This document shows positions 8,717 through 16,272 of a stretch of 64,000 bases of DNA, piece after piece; position 1 is the stretch's first letter; each line of letters opens with the position of its first letter. This stretch comes from Secundilactobacillus angelensis. GTDB taxonomy: Bacteria > Bacillota > Bacilli > Lactobacillales > Lactobacillaceae. The position numbers and the translations under genes are program-made. The notes below the pieces were generated by a model. It was not told the origin of the DNA. It saw only the letters and a program-made list of their open reading frames with translations, and did not search any database. The DNA is taken from the NCBI RefSeq assembly GCF_012641075.1, contig NZ_JAAXLJ010000004.1, positions 118,771-182,770 of the forward strand, written 5' to 3'.

Positions 8717-8735
8717 TTTCGAGGGCATCTCGAAA
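8717..8735. promoter_or_regulatory. Inverted repeat at predicted S-layer transcription start
   Basis: TTTCGAG-GGCAT-CTCGAAA is a perfect 7-base inverted repeat with a 5-base centre. It overlaps the expected transcription start of the promoter at 8736-8764. It could be an operator or a 5' hairpin protecting the leader. Confidence 0.4.
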
Positions 8736-8764
8736 ATTATAATATGATAATGTATGACAGTCAT
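8736..8764 (-). promoter_or_regulatory. Candidate S-layer gene promoter
   Basis: On the minus strand ATGACT (4 of 6 to TTGACA), a 17-base spacer and a perfect TATAAT. It would give an untranslated leader of about 265 bases. Long leaders and multiple promoters are known for lactobacillus S-layer genes. Confidence 0.45.
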
Positions 8765-9230
8765 ATTACAAACAAGTTTCGCAACAAAGTTTAAATGTTG
8801 TGCTAAACCAGTGTTGAATTTGTGATAAAAATCGGCAAAATTTATTTTAAAAATATTTTTAAAGCCACTAAATTTTATGTTCTATTTAGTTTTTGCGGTA
8901 TTTAATAATTACCTCAATTTGTCAATTTTGACTAGTTTCTTCTATATTAATAGTTTTGCATCCGTCATAACATTTCTAATGATTGAGTCATGATTCTATC
9001 AAAAGTCTAGCTTTACCACTTTAGTACGATCAGATATATCTGATTTTGAAGGGCTGTCTGCAGTGTACAGGCTATAGTCCACTAAATTATTTTAATGGTA
9101 TACTCTTTATCAGTGCTCATATAATTCAAGCTACTCACTTTTAAGTGAAACTGGCTCAACTACAGCATTACATATGAGCTTACATAATTAAGCAAATAAA
9201 CGTCTTATCTAATATGGAGGTTCCTCGTAC

Positions 9231-10133
9231 ATGATTCCCTTTGCATACCAAGTCTTCAGTACCGTCATTCAAGAAGGTACATTTCAAAAAGCTGCGCTGA
9301 AACTGAACGTGACACCTAGTGCGGTCAGTCACTCAATCACTCAATTGGAAAATGAACTGGGTTTTCCAATCTTCATCCGTTCCCGTTCTGGGGCCGAGTT
9401 AACGGCTAATGGGCAAACGATTTTACCAATTATTCAAGAAATTCTAAACAGTCAGGCCCGGTTGGAACAGGAGGCCGCTGACATTAACGGTTTAAATGCC
9501 GGATCAATTCGCATCGGTGCGTTTTCGTCCGTCTGCATCAACTGGCTGCCGCCAATCATTCAGTCATTTAAAAAACAATATCCCAACATCTCGATTTCAG
9601 TGAGTCAGACTGGCTTCAATGAAATTGTAGAGAACGTCAAAAACGGGACGTTGGACTTAGGCTTTGCTGTCATGCCTGTGAGTGAGAACCTGCTGGTAGA
9701 TACGCTGGTTAAAGATGAGATCTACTGTGTGGCACCCAAGGGCTTTGTGCCTAAGAACAAAAGATCGGTCACCCATGAAGACTTGGAAGACCACGACTTC
9801 ATCCTGCAACCCGGAGATTACGACCGGGATACTAAGGCCGCACTAGACTACTATGGTATCCAGCCAAACTTAATCCACTTCTCCATTGATGACCAGTCGA
9901 TTGTCGCCATGGTAGAAGCTGGACTGGGATTAGGAATTTTACCGGAACTCGCCCTGCAGAAGATCATCGGTGATGTAGCAGTCTATCCCTTCGAGCATCC
10001 GTTCTACCGATCAATTGGGCTGGCAACTTCGGCGGTGCAGGCTAAGGCGCCTTCGACTCAGAGGATGATTGAAACAATTAAGGGATATGTAGCAAGTATG
10101 TATCCGGAAGCCGTATTGGAGCGAAGTCATTAA
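9231..10133 (+). CDS. LysR family transcriptional regulator
   Basis: 300 residues, the normal LysR length. Residues 1-60 are the winged helix-turn-helix (FQKAALKLNVTPSAVSHSIT then QLENELGFPIFIRSRSG). Residues about 88-290 are the periplasmic-binding-like effector domain (GSIRIGAFSSVCINWLPPII). The ribosome binding site GGAGG lies 8 bases before ATG. It is divergent from the S-layer gene across a long intergenic region and is followed by a terminator, so it is a single-gene unit. The effector is unknown. Control of the neighbouring surface genes is conceivable but not shown. Confidence 0.9.
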   Translation: MIPFAYQVFSTVIQEGTFQKAALKLNVTPSAVSHSITQLENELGFPIFIRSRSGAELTANGQTILPIIQEILNSQARLEQEAADINGLNAGSIRIGAFSSVCINWLPPIIQSFKKQYPNISISVSQTGFNEIVENVKNGTLDLGFAVMPVSENLLVDTLVKDEIYCVAPKGFVPKNKRSVTHEDLEDHDFILQPGDYDRDTKAALDYYGIQPNLIHFSIDDQSIVAMVEAGLGLGILPELALQKIIGDVAVYPFEHPFYRSIGLATSAVQAKAPSTQRMIETIKGYVASMYPEAVLERSH

Positions 10134-10145
10134 ACAACACTAAGC

Positions 10146-10184
10146 AGCACCAGCAGTGAGAGCGATGATCTCGTTGCTGGTGCT
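10146..10184 (+). terminator. Terminator of LysR gene
   Basis: Ten-base stem AGCACCAGCA / TGCTGGTGCT followed by TTTTTAT, 13 bases past the LysR stop. Confidence 0.9.
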
Positions 10185-10327
10185 TTTTATTTGTGAACAA
10201 ATTTTGTACAAATTCGCAAACTTCTGTGAAGTCATAGCAATTTTCTGGCTTATCGTTACCATTAGTTGATATATTGGATTCATAGAGAAATTGTTGTTTA
10301 TCACCACAGACCCCCACAGGAGGTTTC

Positions 10328-11743
10328 ATGATGAGTAAAAGTATTAAGTTATTTAGTAGCGCGTTAGCAATCGGGATGTTACTTGGAACTGGCGCTGGTG
10401 CCGTTACTTCAGCAGTACAGGGAACAACGACTGTTGCACAGGCAAGTACGACTCGCTCTGGGCAGCAAGCACTGGTGTTAACGTCAGATGAGGTTCAAGT
10501 GAATAGTGAGGGATTAATCCAAAAACTCAATATTGATGACAAACAACTGACAGAACTATTGAATAAAGGTAGCTTATCCATACCGGCTCAAGGTAACACC
10601 GAGGACTCTTCAGCAATCGATATCACCGGCATCGACACAAACGCCTTATCTAAAAGTATGCTTGCTGACCAACTCGATGTTGAAGCAGATACTGTGCCGG
10701 GGATGAGTAGCATTACTTTTGAAAAGCCCGAGAATATTACGACTATCAACAAAAATGCACTAACTGGTCACGAACTGACTTCAGTTGAGTTACCAAGTGT
10801 AAGTTATATTGGAGAAGAAGCATTTACTAAGAACAAAATAAAGACCGTTAATCTTGGTACGAAGGGAAATCCAGCTCCTTTCGTCAACTGGGGCGCATTT
10901 GGAGATCAAAGGTGGGACACGATCAGCACCCAATATAGTGACAAGATCCCAGCAAGGCGCCTGATGACCCAGCTAGGATTAGTCCACAAAGTTAATGGCG
11001 AAAATGTCTTAGATAACTCCACAACGTATGTATATGTTTTACCGAAATATCATGAAGTTGCGATTGAGAATAACAACGAGACTGCCATAGAGGTTTTTTC
11101 CCAACAAGGTGGCTATATTGAAGCAGAAATTGGAAATGAGTTATATGGTACCCTAGGTATCAACATTGGCGCTAAAGATGGTGGTACACCCACTAATCCA
11201 GGCAACAATGGTGGCGACACTGCCAATCCGGATAACGGCAGTGGTAATGAAACTACACCAGACCCAGCGCCACAACCCCTACCGCAACCGCAGCCTACTC
11301 AACCGGCTAGCTACCCTCACTCCGTTTATGCTATTCGTGGCATGAGACTGCACAAAAACGTTAGTCTGACGAACCCGACAAGGTCCTACAAGAAACAGTC
11401 ACGGGCTAAGGCAGCTAACTTTAAGATTCAAGGTGTCGCTTATGACAAGAACGGCAATAAACGCTATAAGGTGAAGGGTGGCTACATTACCGCTAGCTCT
11501 AAATATGTAGCGGACAGCCACTTCCGCAGTAACAAGGTTAAACGCGTGCGGGTAATCGGCAATAAGGTGAACAGCTACAAGGATGTCAAGCTTTCTTCAA
11601 ACCAGAAAGTAAGATCCTACAAGAAAGGCACTAAACTGAACGTCAAACGGATTGTTAAGCAGGGTCGCTTGACGCGGTTCGAATTGAACAATGGTCGTTA
11701 TATTACTGGAAATAAGCAACTGTTGATTATGGATCAGAAGTGA
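10328..11743 (+). CDS. Secreted surface protein with LRR-like region, proline-rich spacer and DUF5776-type C-terminus
   Basis: 471 residues. Signal peptide to about residue 38 (VAQAS). Residues about 120-180 (ITTINKNALTGHELTSVELP and following) resemble BspA-type leucine-rich repeats. Residues about 275-335 are a Gly/Asn/Pro spacer (TPDPAPQPLPQPQPTQP). Residues about 340-471 are a basic Tyr/Lys/Arg-rich DUF5776-type domain with two sub-repeats (RSYKKQSRAKAANFKIQ and RSYKKGTKLNVKRIVKQ), a common non-covalent surface attachment domain in these lactobacilli. There is no LPxTG motif. Two adjacent ATGs exist (10328 and 10331); the second has better spacing from AGGAGG. Confidence 0.85.
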   Translation: MMSKSIKLFSSALAIGMLLGTGAGAVTSAVQGTTTVAQASTTRSGQQALVLTSDEVQVNSEGLIQKLNIDDKQLTELLNKGSLSIPAQGNTEDSSAIDITGIDTNALSKSMLADQLDVEADTVPGMSSITFEKPENITTINKNALTGHELTSVELPSVSYIGEEAFTKNKIKTVNLGTKGNPAPFVNWGAFGDQRWDTISTQYSDKIPARRLMTQLGLVHKVNGENVLDNSTTYVYVLPKYHEVAIENNNETAIEVFSQQGGYIEAEIGNELYGTLGINIGAKDGGTPTNPGNNGGDTANPDNGSGNETTPDPAPQPLPQPQPTQPASYPHSVYAIRGMRLHKNVSLTNPTRSYKKQSRAKAANFKIQGVAYDKNGNKRYKVKGGYITASSKYVADSHFRSNKVKRVRVIGNKVNSYKDVKLSSNQKVRSYKKGTKLNVKRIVKQGRLTRFELNNGRYITGNKQLLIMDQK

Positions 11744-11796
11744 TTCAGGGAAACATAGCTAAAGAGCTTCCCTTTTATATAGTGGAAACGTGTTTC

Positions 11797-11893
11797 GCAG
11801 CTCTGAGTCCGGCCGTATAACAAGAAAAAGACGAGTCCCCAAGTTCAGGGACCCGTTTTTTTCTCGTTATACTCTGGACTCAACCCGAGCTGC
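11797..11893. repeat. Repeat family C, copy 1 (long palindrome between convergent genes)
   Basis: A 97-base imperfect palindrome. Outer arms GCAGCTC / GAGCTGC, then AGTCC / GGACT, then GTATAAC / GTTATAC, then the core GTCCC / GGGAC with a T run. It sits between the 3' ends of the surface protein gene (plus strand) and the CHRD-like gene (minus strand), so it probably terminates both. It shares the shoulder CCGGCCGTATAAC and the far shoulder GTTATACTCTGGA with copies at 50275 and 58681. Confidence 0.8.
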
Positions 11894-11902
11894 TACACAC
11901 TC

Positions 11903-12466
11903 TTACTTCACACTCTGGATTTTTCCCACCGCAATCGGCAACGTCACATGATTATCATACTTCTCATTCAGATTACCGCCCGCAGTATCTGGCAATTTCA
12001 GTTCTGCCGGTACGCCGTGGATATAGACTACTCGCTTGTCCAGATCCAGCTCATCCGTACCGAAGACTTCCTTGAATTGCGCCTTTAATGCTTCTAGCGG
12101 AACGTGCTTCACGTATTTGAAATAACCCTTATCATCCGAAACCGGGTACGTGTCATTGGCGATATCCATTTGGTGCGGTTGGGCATCAAACGGCACCATG
12201 GTTGTTCCCGAAACGGCTTCCGTTTCCGGCAGATCCACTACCCCATCGTGATTAACGTCTTGAGCCATCGTGGCTGGTTGCGCATCGGTGCCATCCGTGA
12301 AGCCGTGGAAATGCTCCCAGTGCTGCATGTTCTTTGGCGTATCAAACATCTCAATTTCAATATGAATGGCGTCGTCGCCTACGGTAAAGGTTGCCGTTCC
12401 GTGTGCGCTGGTACCAATCGCTTCTTCATTCAACGGTTTAATCTCTGCAATATATTTTTGTGCCAT
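11903..12466 (-). CDS. CHRD-like cytoplasmic protein with EF-hand-like loop
   Basis: 187 residues with no signal peptide. Residues about 20-60 (GTATFTVGDDAIHIEIEMFD, then WEHFHGF) resemble the CHRD fold with its His motif. DVNHDGVVDLPE (about residues 69-80) fits the 12-residue EF-hand calcium loop, with acidic residues at positions 1, 5 and 12 and Asn at 3. A well-placed GGAGGGG site precedes the ATG. It is a single gene between family C and the next gene. Metal binding is an inference; the biological role is unknown. Confidence 0.75.
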   Translation of the reverse strand: MAQKYIAEIKPLNEEAIGTSAHGTATFTVGDDAIHIEIEMFDTPKNMQHWEHFHGFTDGTDAQPATMAQDVNHDGVVDLPETEAVSGTTMVPFDAQPHQMDIANDTYPVSDDKGYFKYVKHVPLEALKAQFKEVFGTDELDLDKRVVYIHGVPAELKLPDTAGGNLNEKYDNHVTLPIAVGKIQSVK

Positions 12467-12628
12467 GTGAACCCCTCCAATAATCGGTTTTAGTTCCTAG
12501 AAATTAACAATCATTTTACGCTTTCAGAATAAGTTAATCCGATCTGCATTTCAACTGATCACACCTGTAAACGGTACAAATTAATAGATGGGACAATTAA
12601 CTGTTGGTTAATCATCCCATCTTGAGTT

Positions 12629-13078
12629 TTACTTTTTATAGAAATAGCTGTGATCAGTCTTTTGATGAATTGGATCCCAACCCCAAGTCACCAGAGTCGC
12701 TTTACCATGATGCGTTGTTCTCTTCAGCGGCCAGCCTTGATCGCCGCCTTTGATGACAATCGAGTAGTAGCCACTTTTAGACTTCTTCGTATAGTTAAGT
12801 CGGCTGTATGAGCTTGGACTCTTTTTACCGGATAACGTCCACGTTGAGTCACTCTTCTTACCATTATGATAGTAGTAAACCGAGAATGTGTACTTGGTGA
12901 TTTTCAACTTGTTGGAGTCCCCACCACTGGACTTTGAGAACCATGTTCCCCGCAGTGATGTTGGTGTAGTGGTGTATTTTGTATGAGCTGAAGCAGTTGT
13001 TGATAGCGCGTTGAAGCCTAATAAAGTTGCTACTGCGACTAACCCGACAAGTATGTATCGCTTAAACTGTAATTTCAT
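12629..13078 (-). CDS. Small secreted protein, unknown function
   Basis: 149 residues. Signal peptide to about residue 31 (STTASA). The mature part is rich in Ser, Lys, Tyr and Trp (LRGTWFSKSSGGDSNKLKIT, later WTLSGKK), with the alternating pattern of a small beta-barrel or lipocalin-like fold starting at the GTW motif. Proteins of this kind are abundant in lactobacilli and uncharacterised. A 8-base stem hairpin (AGATGGGA / TCCCATCT) lies downstream at 12588-12616 but lacks a T run on the minus strand. Confidence 0.8.
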   Translation of the reverse strand: MKLQFKRYILVGLVAVATLLGFNALSTTASAHTKYTTTPTSLRGTWFSKSSGGDSNKLKITKYTFSVYYYHNGKKSDSTWTLSGKKSPSSYSRLNYTKKSKSGYYSIVIKGGDQGWPLKRTTHHGKATLVTWGWDPIHQKTDHSYFYKK

Positions 13079-13201
13079 AGTTATCCCCTTACCTTTCTAG
13101 CTTGCATGATCCTGAATGATTACTGTGAATCGAATAAAATGTTACGCTTATGCGGCTATATGTCAATATGCTGATATCCCCAATTCAATCCACTCCGTAA
13201 C

Positions 13202-13232
13202 AAAAACCAGCAACCACTATTCTGATTGCTGG
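13202..13232 (-). terminator. Terminator of Phd-like gene
   Basis: Stem CCAGCAA / TTGCTGG with a 12-base loop, followed on the minus strand by TTTTTG, 20 bases after the stop at 13252. Confidence 0.8.
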
Positions 13233-13251
13233 CTTCTTGTTCATATGAACG

Positions 13252-13770
13252 TTAAATATCATCCAACGCATCCGCAATATCCTGCTTATCCAGCACCATG
13301 CCGATTGCGTTTTGGAACATATCATAATCCTTCATGCTGACAATCACGTAGCGGCCAATCCCATCCTCCGTAATGAAGACGGGCTGAAAATCATACACCT
13401 GAGATAGTAACTGCTTAGGTGCTTTCAGTGCACTCATCGGCGCAATCACAGTTTCCTTTGGCGCAATCAGATGTTTGAAGCGATCCAGTTCCACGTTAAT
13501 GAAAGTCGGCATTTCGTCTGCGTCACCGGTGGGCAACGTTTCATCCGATTGCGGCAGATCTTCGTGATCCATCACCCGTTCCATAAGCAAGGTACCAATC
13601 ATTTCCCGTCCCCTGGTTAGGACGTCATAGATTGACGTTCCAGCAACGTTTTGGTCAATCACCGGTATGTACATCTGGTAAGGCAGCTCCTCTCTTTCAT
13701 CATGGCGAATCAGGCCAGAATAAGTCAGATACTGTGGTGCTAAGGAATTAGCAGTATTAAAAAAGTCCAT
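13252..13770 (-). CDS. Two-part protein with Phd/YefM antitoxin-like C-terminus
   Basis: 172 residues. The C-terminal part, about residues 108-155 (MSALKAPKQLLSQVYDFQPV, then FITEDGIGRYVIVSMKDYDM), matches the Phd/YefM antitoxin core seen in the true antitoxin at 45146-45388 (PVSELKNYGKV, VFLTKNGYGKYVVIDLADYE). The first 100 residues are acidic, have no family I recognise and are not usual for Phd. No toxin gene is adjacent. A GAGG site precedes the ATG. It may be a regulator derived from an antitoxin. Confidence 0.75.
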   Translation of the reverse strand: MDFFNTANSLAPQYLTYSGLIRHDEREELPYQMYIPVIDQNVAGTSIYDVLTRGREMIGTLLMERVMDHEDLPQSDETLPTGDADEMPTFINVELDRFKHLIAPKETVIAPMSALKAPKQLLSQVYDFQPVFITEDGIGRYVIVSMKDYDMFQNAIGMVLDKQDIADALDDI

Positions 13771-13872
13771 CGTGTTAACCTCGGTTTCGTTTTATCGTTA
13801 CAAGGTTAACTATGCGATGGACTGCTGTTTAGTTTTTAAGTTCAAGAGATATACAGCTGAAGAACCGCATAA

Positions 13873-14245
13873 AAAAGGCCTTCCCCTTAATTAGATAAGA
13901 GCAAGGTCTCTTAAATGGGTAACAGTCTCAGCGCCACCAATAGTGGTCTGAGACTCGCACATTCAAAAAGTGTGTCATCGTTTTGATGCCCACGCGATCT
14001 GTCCCACACAGCATACTTGGTTTTCACCATCGGCAAGACACGTTGCCTATATTTCCAGCGTTGGAAATACCCATAACGTTGGCACTGCCTATCGCCATCT
14101 GCATAGGCGTCGTCTGCTTTTCGAGCCTGCGCCCAGTGCTTGATGTATATATTGTTGGGGATTGGACTAAAGTCTGAGATGTTCCGTATGGGTAAAACAT
14201 ATCAGAACATGTTAATGATGGTCTAACGACTCATCGTTAAAACCT
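13873..14245 (-). ncRNA. Candidate structured RNA in a 600-base gap
   Basis: No convincing gene lies in 13771-14371. Instead there is a chain of short hairpins: GTCTCAG/CTGAGAC with inner CCAC/GTGG (13925-13954), GGCAA/TTGCC (14032-14047), TATTTCCA/TGGAAATA with a 4-base loop (14050-14069), GCCTAT/ATAGGC (14087-14108), ATGTTC/GAACAT with inner pairs (14179-14210) and TAACGA/TCGTTA (14224-14239). A terminator-like hairpin with a TTTTTT tail on the minus strand (13873-13910) sets the strand. I do not recognise it as RNase P, tmRNA or 6S RNA. Confidence 0.35.
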
Positions 14246-14320
14246 CTTTCATTGTAGACTGAAAACACAATTAAAGCTATCAATGTCTACTAATTTAGTA
14301 AAATTTATTTTACGGGTTAA

Positions 14321-14366
14321 ACAAAACTGCCCAACCACCGTCATTTAGCGACGTATGGTTGGGCAG
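14321..14366 (-). terminator. Terminator of the DUF1659/DUF2922 operon
   Basis: Stem CTGCCCAACCA / TGGTTGGGCAG with TTTTGTTT on the minus strand, 6 bases past the last stop codon. Confidence 0.85.
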
Positions 14367-14371
14367 CTTGG

Positions 14372-14476
14372 TTAGCGAATCGACCAGATACTTAATGCGA
14401 TCATGATCAATTCTGTGTTCTTCAGTTGCAGTGCTGCGTAGAAAATCAGCGTTGCGATAATCATGCGTTTCTTCAT
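14372..14476 (-). CDS. Small hydrophobic peptide (34 residues) in DUF2922 operon
   Basis: Begins MKKRMIIATLIFYAALQL and ends MIALSIWSIR, giving one membrane-spanning helix with a basic N-terminus. The ribosome binding site CAGGGGG is 8 bases before the ATG. It is third in an operon after the DUF1659-like and DUF2922 genes, the position usually held by a YvrJ-type small membrane peptide in Firmicutes. The sequence is not a clear YvrJ match, so I leave the family open. Confidence 0.7.
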   Translation of the reverse strand: MKKRMIIATLIFYAALQLKNTELIMIALSIWSIR

Positions 14477-14532
14477 CAATAACGCCCCCTGACCGTTCAT
14501 TTATTTAGAGAATAAATTGGGGGCGGAACCGG

Positions 14533-14766
14533 TTAGGCTGTGTAGAGTTCTTGCGTAGTCGTCTTCACGTATGCGCCGCTGACAGCTTTGACGTAGAGGG
14601 TAACACCCTTACGATCAAAGAGGCCAAGCGCAGCAATCGCGTTCATCGCTTCGGCAATTGTTTCAGTCGTTAAACCAGAAACCGCCTTTGGAAAACTGAA
14701 AGTGTGTACCTTTTCGTCTGAACCTTTGAAGCGTAACTGCAAAACCATTTTTTCTTCGTTATTCAT
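14533..14766 (-). CDS. DUF2922 family protein
   Basis: 77 residues. The layout matches DUF2922: an N-terminal strand LQLRFKGSDEKVHTFSFPKA, a helix TTETIAEAMNAIAALGLFDR, then strands ending TTTQELYTA. The function of the family is unknown. It lies 26 bases after the DUF1659-like gene and before the small hydrophobic peptide gene, a conserved Firmicute trio. Confidence 0.85.
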   Translation of the reverse strand: MNNEEKMVLQLRFKGSDEKVHTFSFPKAVSGLTTETIAEAMNAIAALGLFDRKGVTLYVKAVSGAYVKTTTQELYTA

Positions 14767-14792
14767 GTTGTAATCTCCTTTGAGTAAGTGGC

Positions 14793-14999
14793 TTAGGCAA
14801 CTTGTGTCTTGTTATCAGTAGTGGTGATTGAAGCAGTGCCGAATGACAGGTTAGTTAATTTTTCAATCACAGCGGCGAATTTAGTAATTTGGTCGTCCGA
14901 TGGCTTTTCAATAATGTTGCTGTATGAGAAGCGGATCTTTTGGTCGTCAGCGTCTAGCATCGTTACAGTTAAGTTGGTTTTGTTCCAAGTTGTATTCAT
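14793..14999 (-). CDS. DUF1659-like protein
   Basis: 68 residues from the ATG at 14999, which has GGAGTG at good spacing; a GTG three codons earlier falls on that site. It has the DUF1659 pattern of strands and one helix (KTNLTVTMLDADDQKIRFSY, then QITKFAAVIEKLTNL). First gene of the trio with DUF2922 and the small hydrophobic peptide. Function unknown. Confidence 0.8.
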   Translation of the reverse strand: MNTTWNKTNLTVTMLDADDQKIRFSYSNIIEKPSDDQITKFAAVIEKLTNLSFGTASITTTDNKTQVA

Positions 15000-15176
15000 T
15001 AAAATCACTCCGATTAGTTAGTTTTGTAAGTGTTGGCCAACGCCCTACACTTATACAAACAAATCAGCGAGGAAAAGTGTCACCCCCAAATTCACGAAAA
15101 TTTTGAAATCAGCGCCAATCTTCGGTAGAATAGAGAAGTTGATTTAAATTGTGACTTAAATTCAGGAGGCTTTCTA

Positions 15177-15443
15177 ATGGCTCAACGGCTTGTATATCCA
15201 GCAATCTTCGACCCAACAGTAATGATCAACCGTGTTCAGGCCACGGTTCCGGACGTACCCGGCGTAAAAGTAATGGGTACAACAAACGATGACGCAGCAC
15301 AAAAAGCAGCGCACGCAGTCGGAGAAAAACTGGCAAAAGCAAACGGCGCCCTACCCGTTCCAAGTTCACCAGGTGAACTAAAGAGAACGGCGGGCCAGAC
15401 CGTTAGTTTTATTGTGTTGGATTTGGATGAGTATAAGAAATAG
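15177..15443 (+). CDS. HicB-like protein without a HicA partner
   Basis: 88 residues. The start LVYPAIFDP, then ATVPDVPGVKVMGTTNDDAA and AAHAVGEKLAKANG, follow the HicB antitoxin fold. No ribbon-helix-helix is attached and no HicA gene is adjacent. A strong AGGAGG precedes the ATG. Its stop codon TAG is also the first base triplet of a family B repeat unit, so the 3' end has probably been shaped by the repeat. Confidence 0.8.
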   Translation: MAQRLVYPAIFDPTVMINRVQATVPDVPGVKVMGTTNDDAAQKAAHAVGEKLAKANGALPVPSSPGELKRTAGQTVSFIVLDLDEYKK

Positions 15444-15815
15444 AGTGTGAGGAGAAGCGGTTAGAGACGGGAGCGTAGTGAAGTTATGGTGGAAATCCCG
15501 AACTTGGATTTATACCATGACTTTACTACGAGCAAGTCTCTGCTTCGCCGAGCACGTTTCAGAAAATAGAGTGTGAAAGCAAGCGGTTAGAGAGTGGAGA
15601 ATAAGGTGCAGGCGACGGAAATCCCGGTTTTGGATTTCTGTTGGCTGTGCCTTATTTGCAACTCTCTGCTTGTTTGAGCACGTTTCAAAGAAATAGAGTG
15701 TGAGGAGAAGTGGTTAGAGACTGGAGCGTAGTGAAGTTATGGTGGAAATCCCGAACTTGGATTTGTACCATGACTTCACTACGTGCAAGTCTCTGCTTCA
15801 CCGAGCACGTTTCAA
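15441..15815 (+). repeat. Repeat family B, three tandem units
   Basis: Three head-to-tail units begin TAGAGTGTG at 15441, 15567 and 15694 (spacing 126 and 127). Each folds as one long hairpin: base (AAGCGGTTAGAGAC / GTCTCTGCTT), a middle stem, and a tip AAATCC-(7)-GGATTT, ending AGCACGTTTC. Units 1 and 3 are nearly identical. Unit 2 has a different middle stem (AATAAGG / CCTTATT) that still pairs. Confidence 0.9.
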
Positions 15816-15837
15816 CATAGTAATAGCAAAAAACAAA

Positions 15838-15883
15838 GCACCGTATAACAGTTAACGCAACACAACTGTTATACGGTGCTTTT
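15838..15883 (+). terminator. Strong bidirectional-type hairpin after family B array
   Basis: A perfect 16-base stem (GCACCGTATAACAGTT and its complement) with a 10-base loop, flanked by A and T runs. Confidence 0.75.
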
Positions 15884-15980
15884 GGCTAATATCCGCTAAA
15901 TGTTTCCAGCCACATTAATTGAATTTCATTTTATGCTGGGTCATGATAATGACATAACTCAGGACAAAGAGGTTATGGAT

Positions 15981-16247
15981 ATGGAAAAATACACGATTAA
16001 AAAGTTCTTTAGTAATCAACACACGATTTTCGACAACTTAGACAAGACAAAGTCGCCTATCAAGATTACCACTGGCACAAATAAAGAATACGTATTAATG
16101 CCTAAAGAGGTGTATTGGCAACTAAAAGCCGCCCAAGATGAACAACTGCAACAAGCAGAGCTAGACATCCGTCGTTATGCTTTGAGTCACAATCCAAAAA
16201 CACCTGTAAATGATGACGAAATGGAAAAGTGGTTAAATGCGGATTAA
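15981..16247 (+). CDS. Phd/YefM-like orphan antitoxin
   Basis: 88 residues from the ATG at 15981 (MEKYTIKKFFSNQ), chosen because AAAGAGG lies 8 bases upstream; the frame is open back to 15900 without a better site. The core SPIKITTGTNKEYVLMPKEV followed by YWQLKAAQDEQ fits the prevent-host-death pattern of strand, loop, strand, helix. There is no toxin gene; the next gene is convergent. Assignment is by fold pattern only. Confidence 0.65.
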   Translation: MEKYTIKKFFSNQHTIFDNLDKTKSPIKITTGTNKEYVLMPKEVYWQLKAAQDEQLQQAELDIRRYALSHNPKTPVNDDEMEKWLNAD

Positions 16248-16272
16248 TGACCTGGTTACAGAAAGTCGTCTA

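Larger units (their letters stand above)
8464..9230. other. 767-base AT-rich divergent intergenic region
   Basis: No credible open reading frame. It holds the leader and promoter of the S-layer gene (left half) and the upstream region of the LysR regulator (right half). Two elements in it are described separately. The remaining stretch, 8770-9230, is AT-rich with several homopolymer runs and shows no clear structure. Confidence 0.6.

Noticed and set aside
12588..12616. Hairpin AGATGGGA / TCCCATCT called as a terminator of the small secreted protein gene
   Set aside because: It lacks a T run on the minus strand; left as an unassigned hairpin.
13983..14177. Plus-strand open frame of 64 codons in the 13.8-14.4 kb gap
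   Set aside because: No Shine-Dalgarno site; it runs through several hairpins and its composition is dictated by them.
15441..15815. Tandem array considered as a CRISPR array
   Set aside because: Units are about 126 bases, each one long hairpin, with no short fixed repeat alternating with unique spacers and no cas gene nearby.
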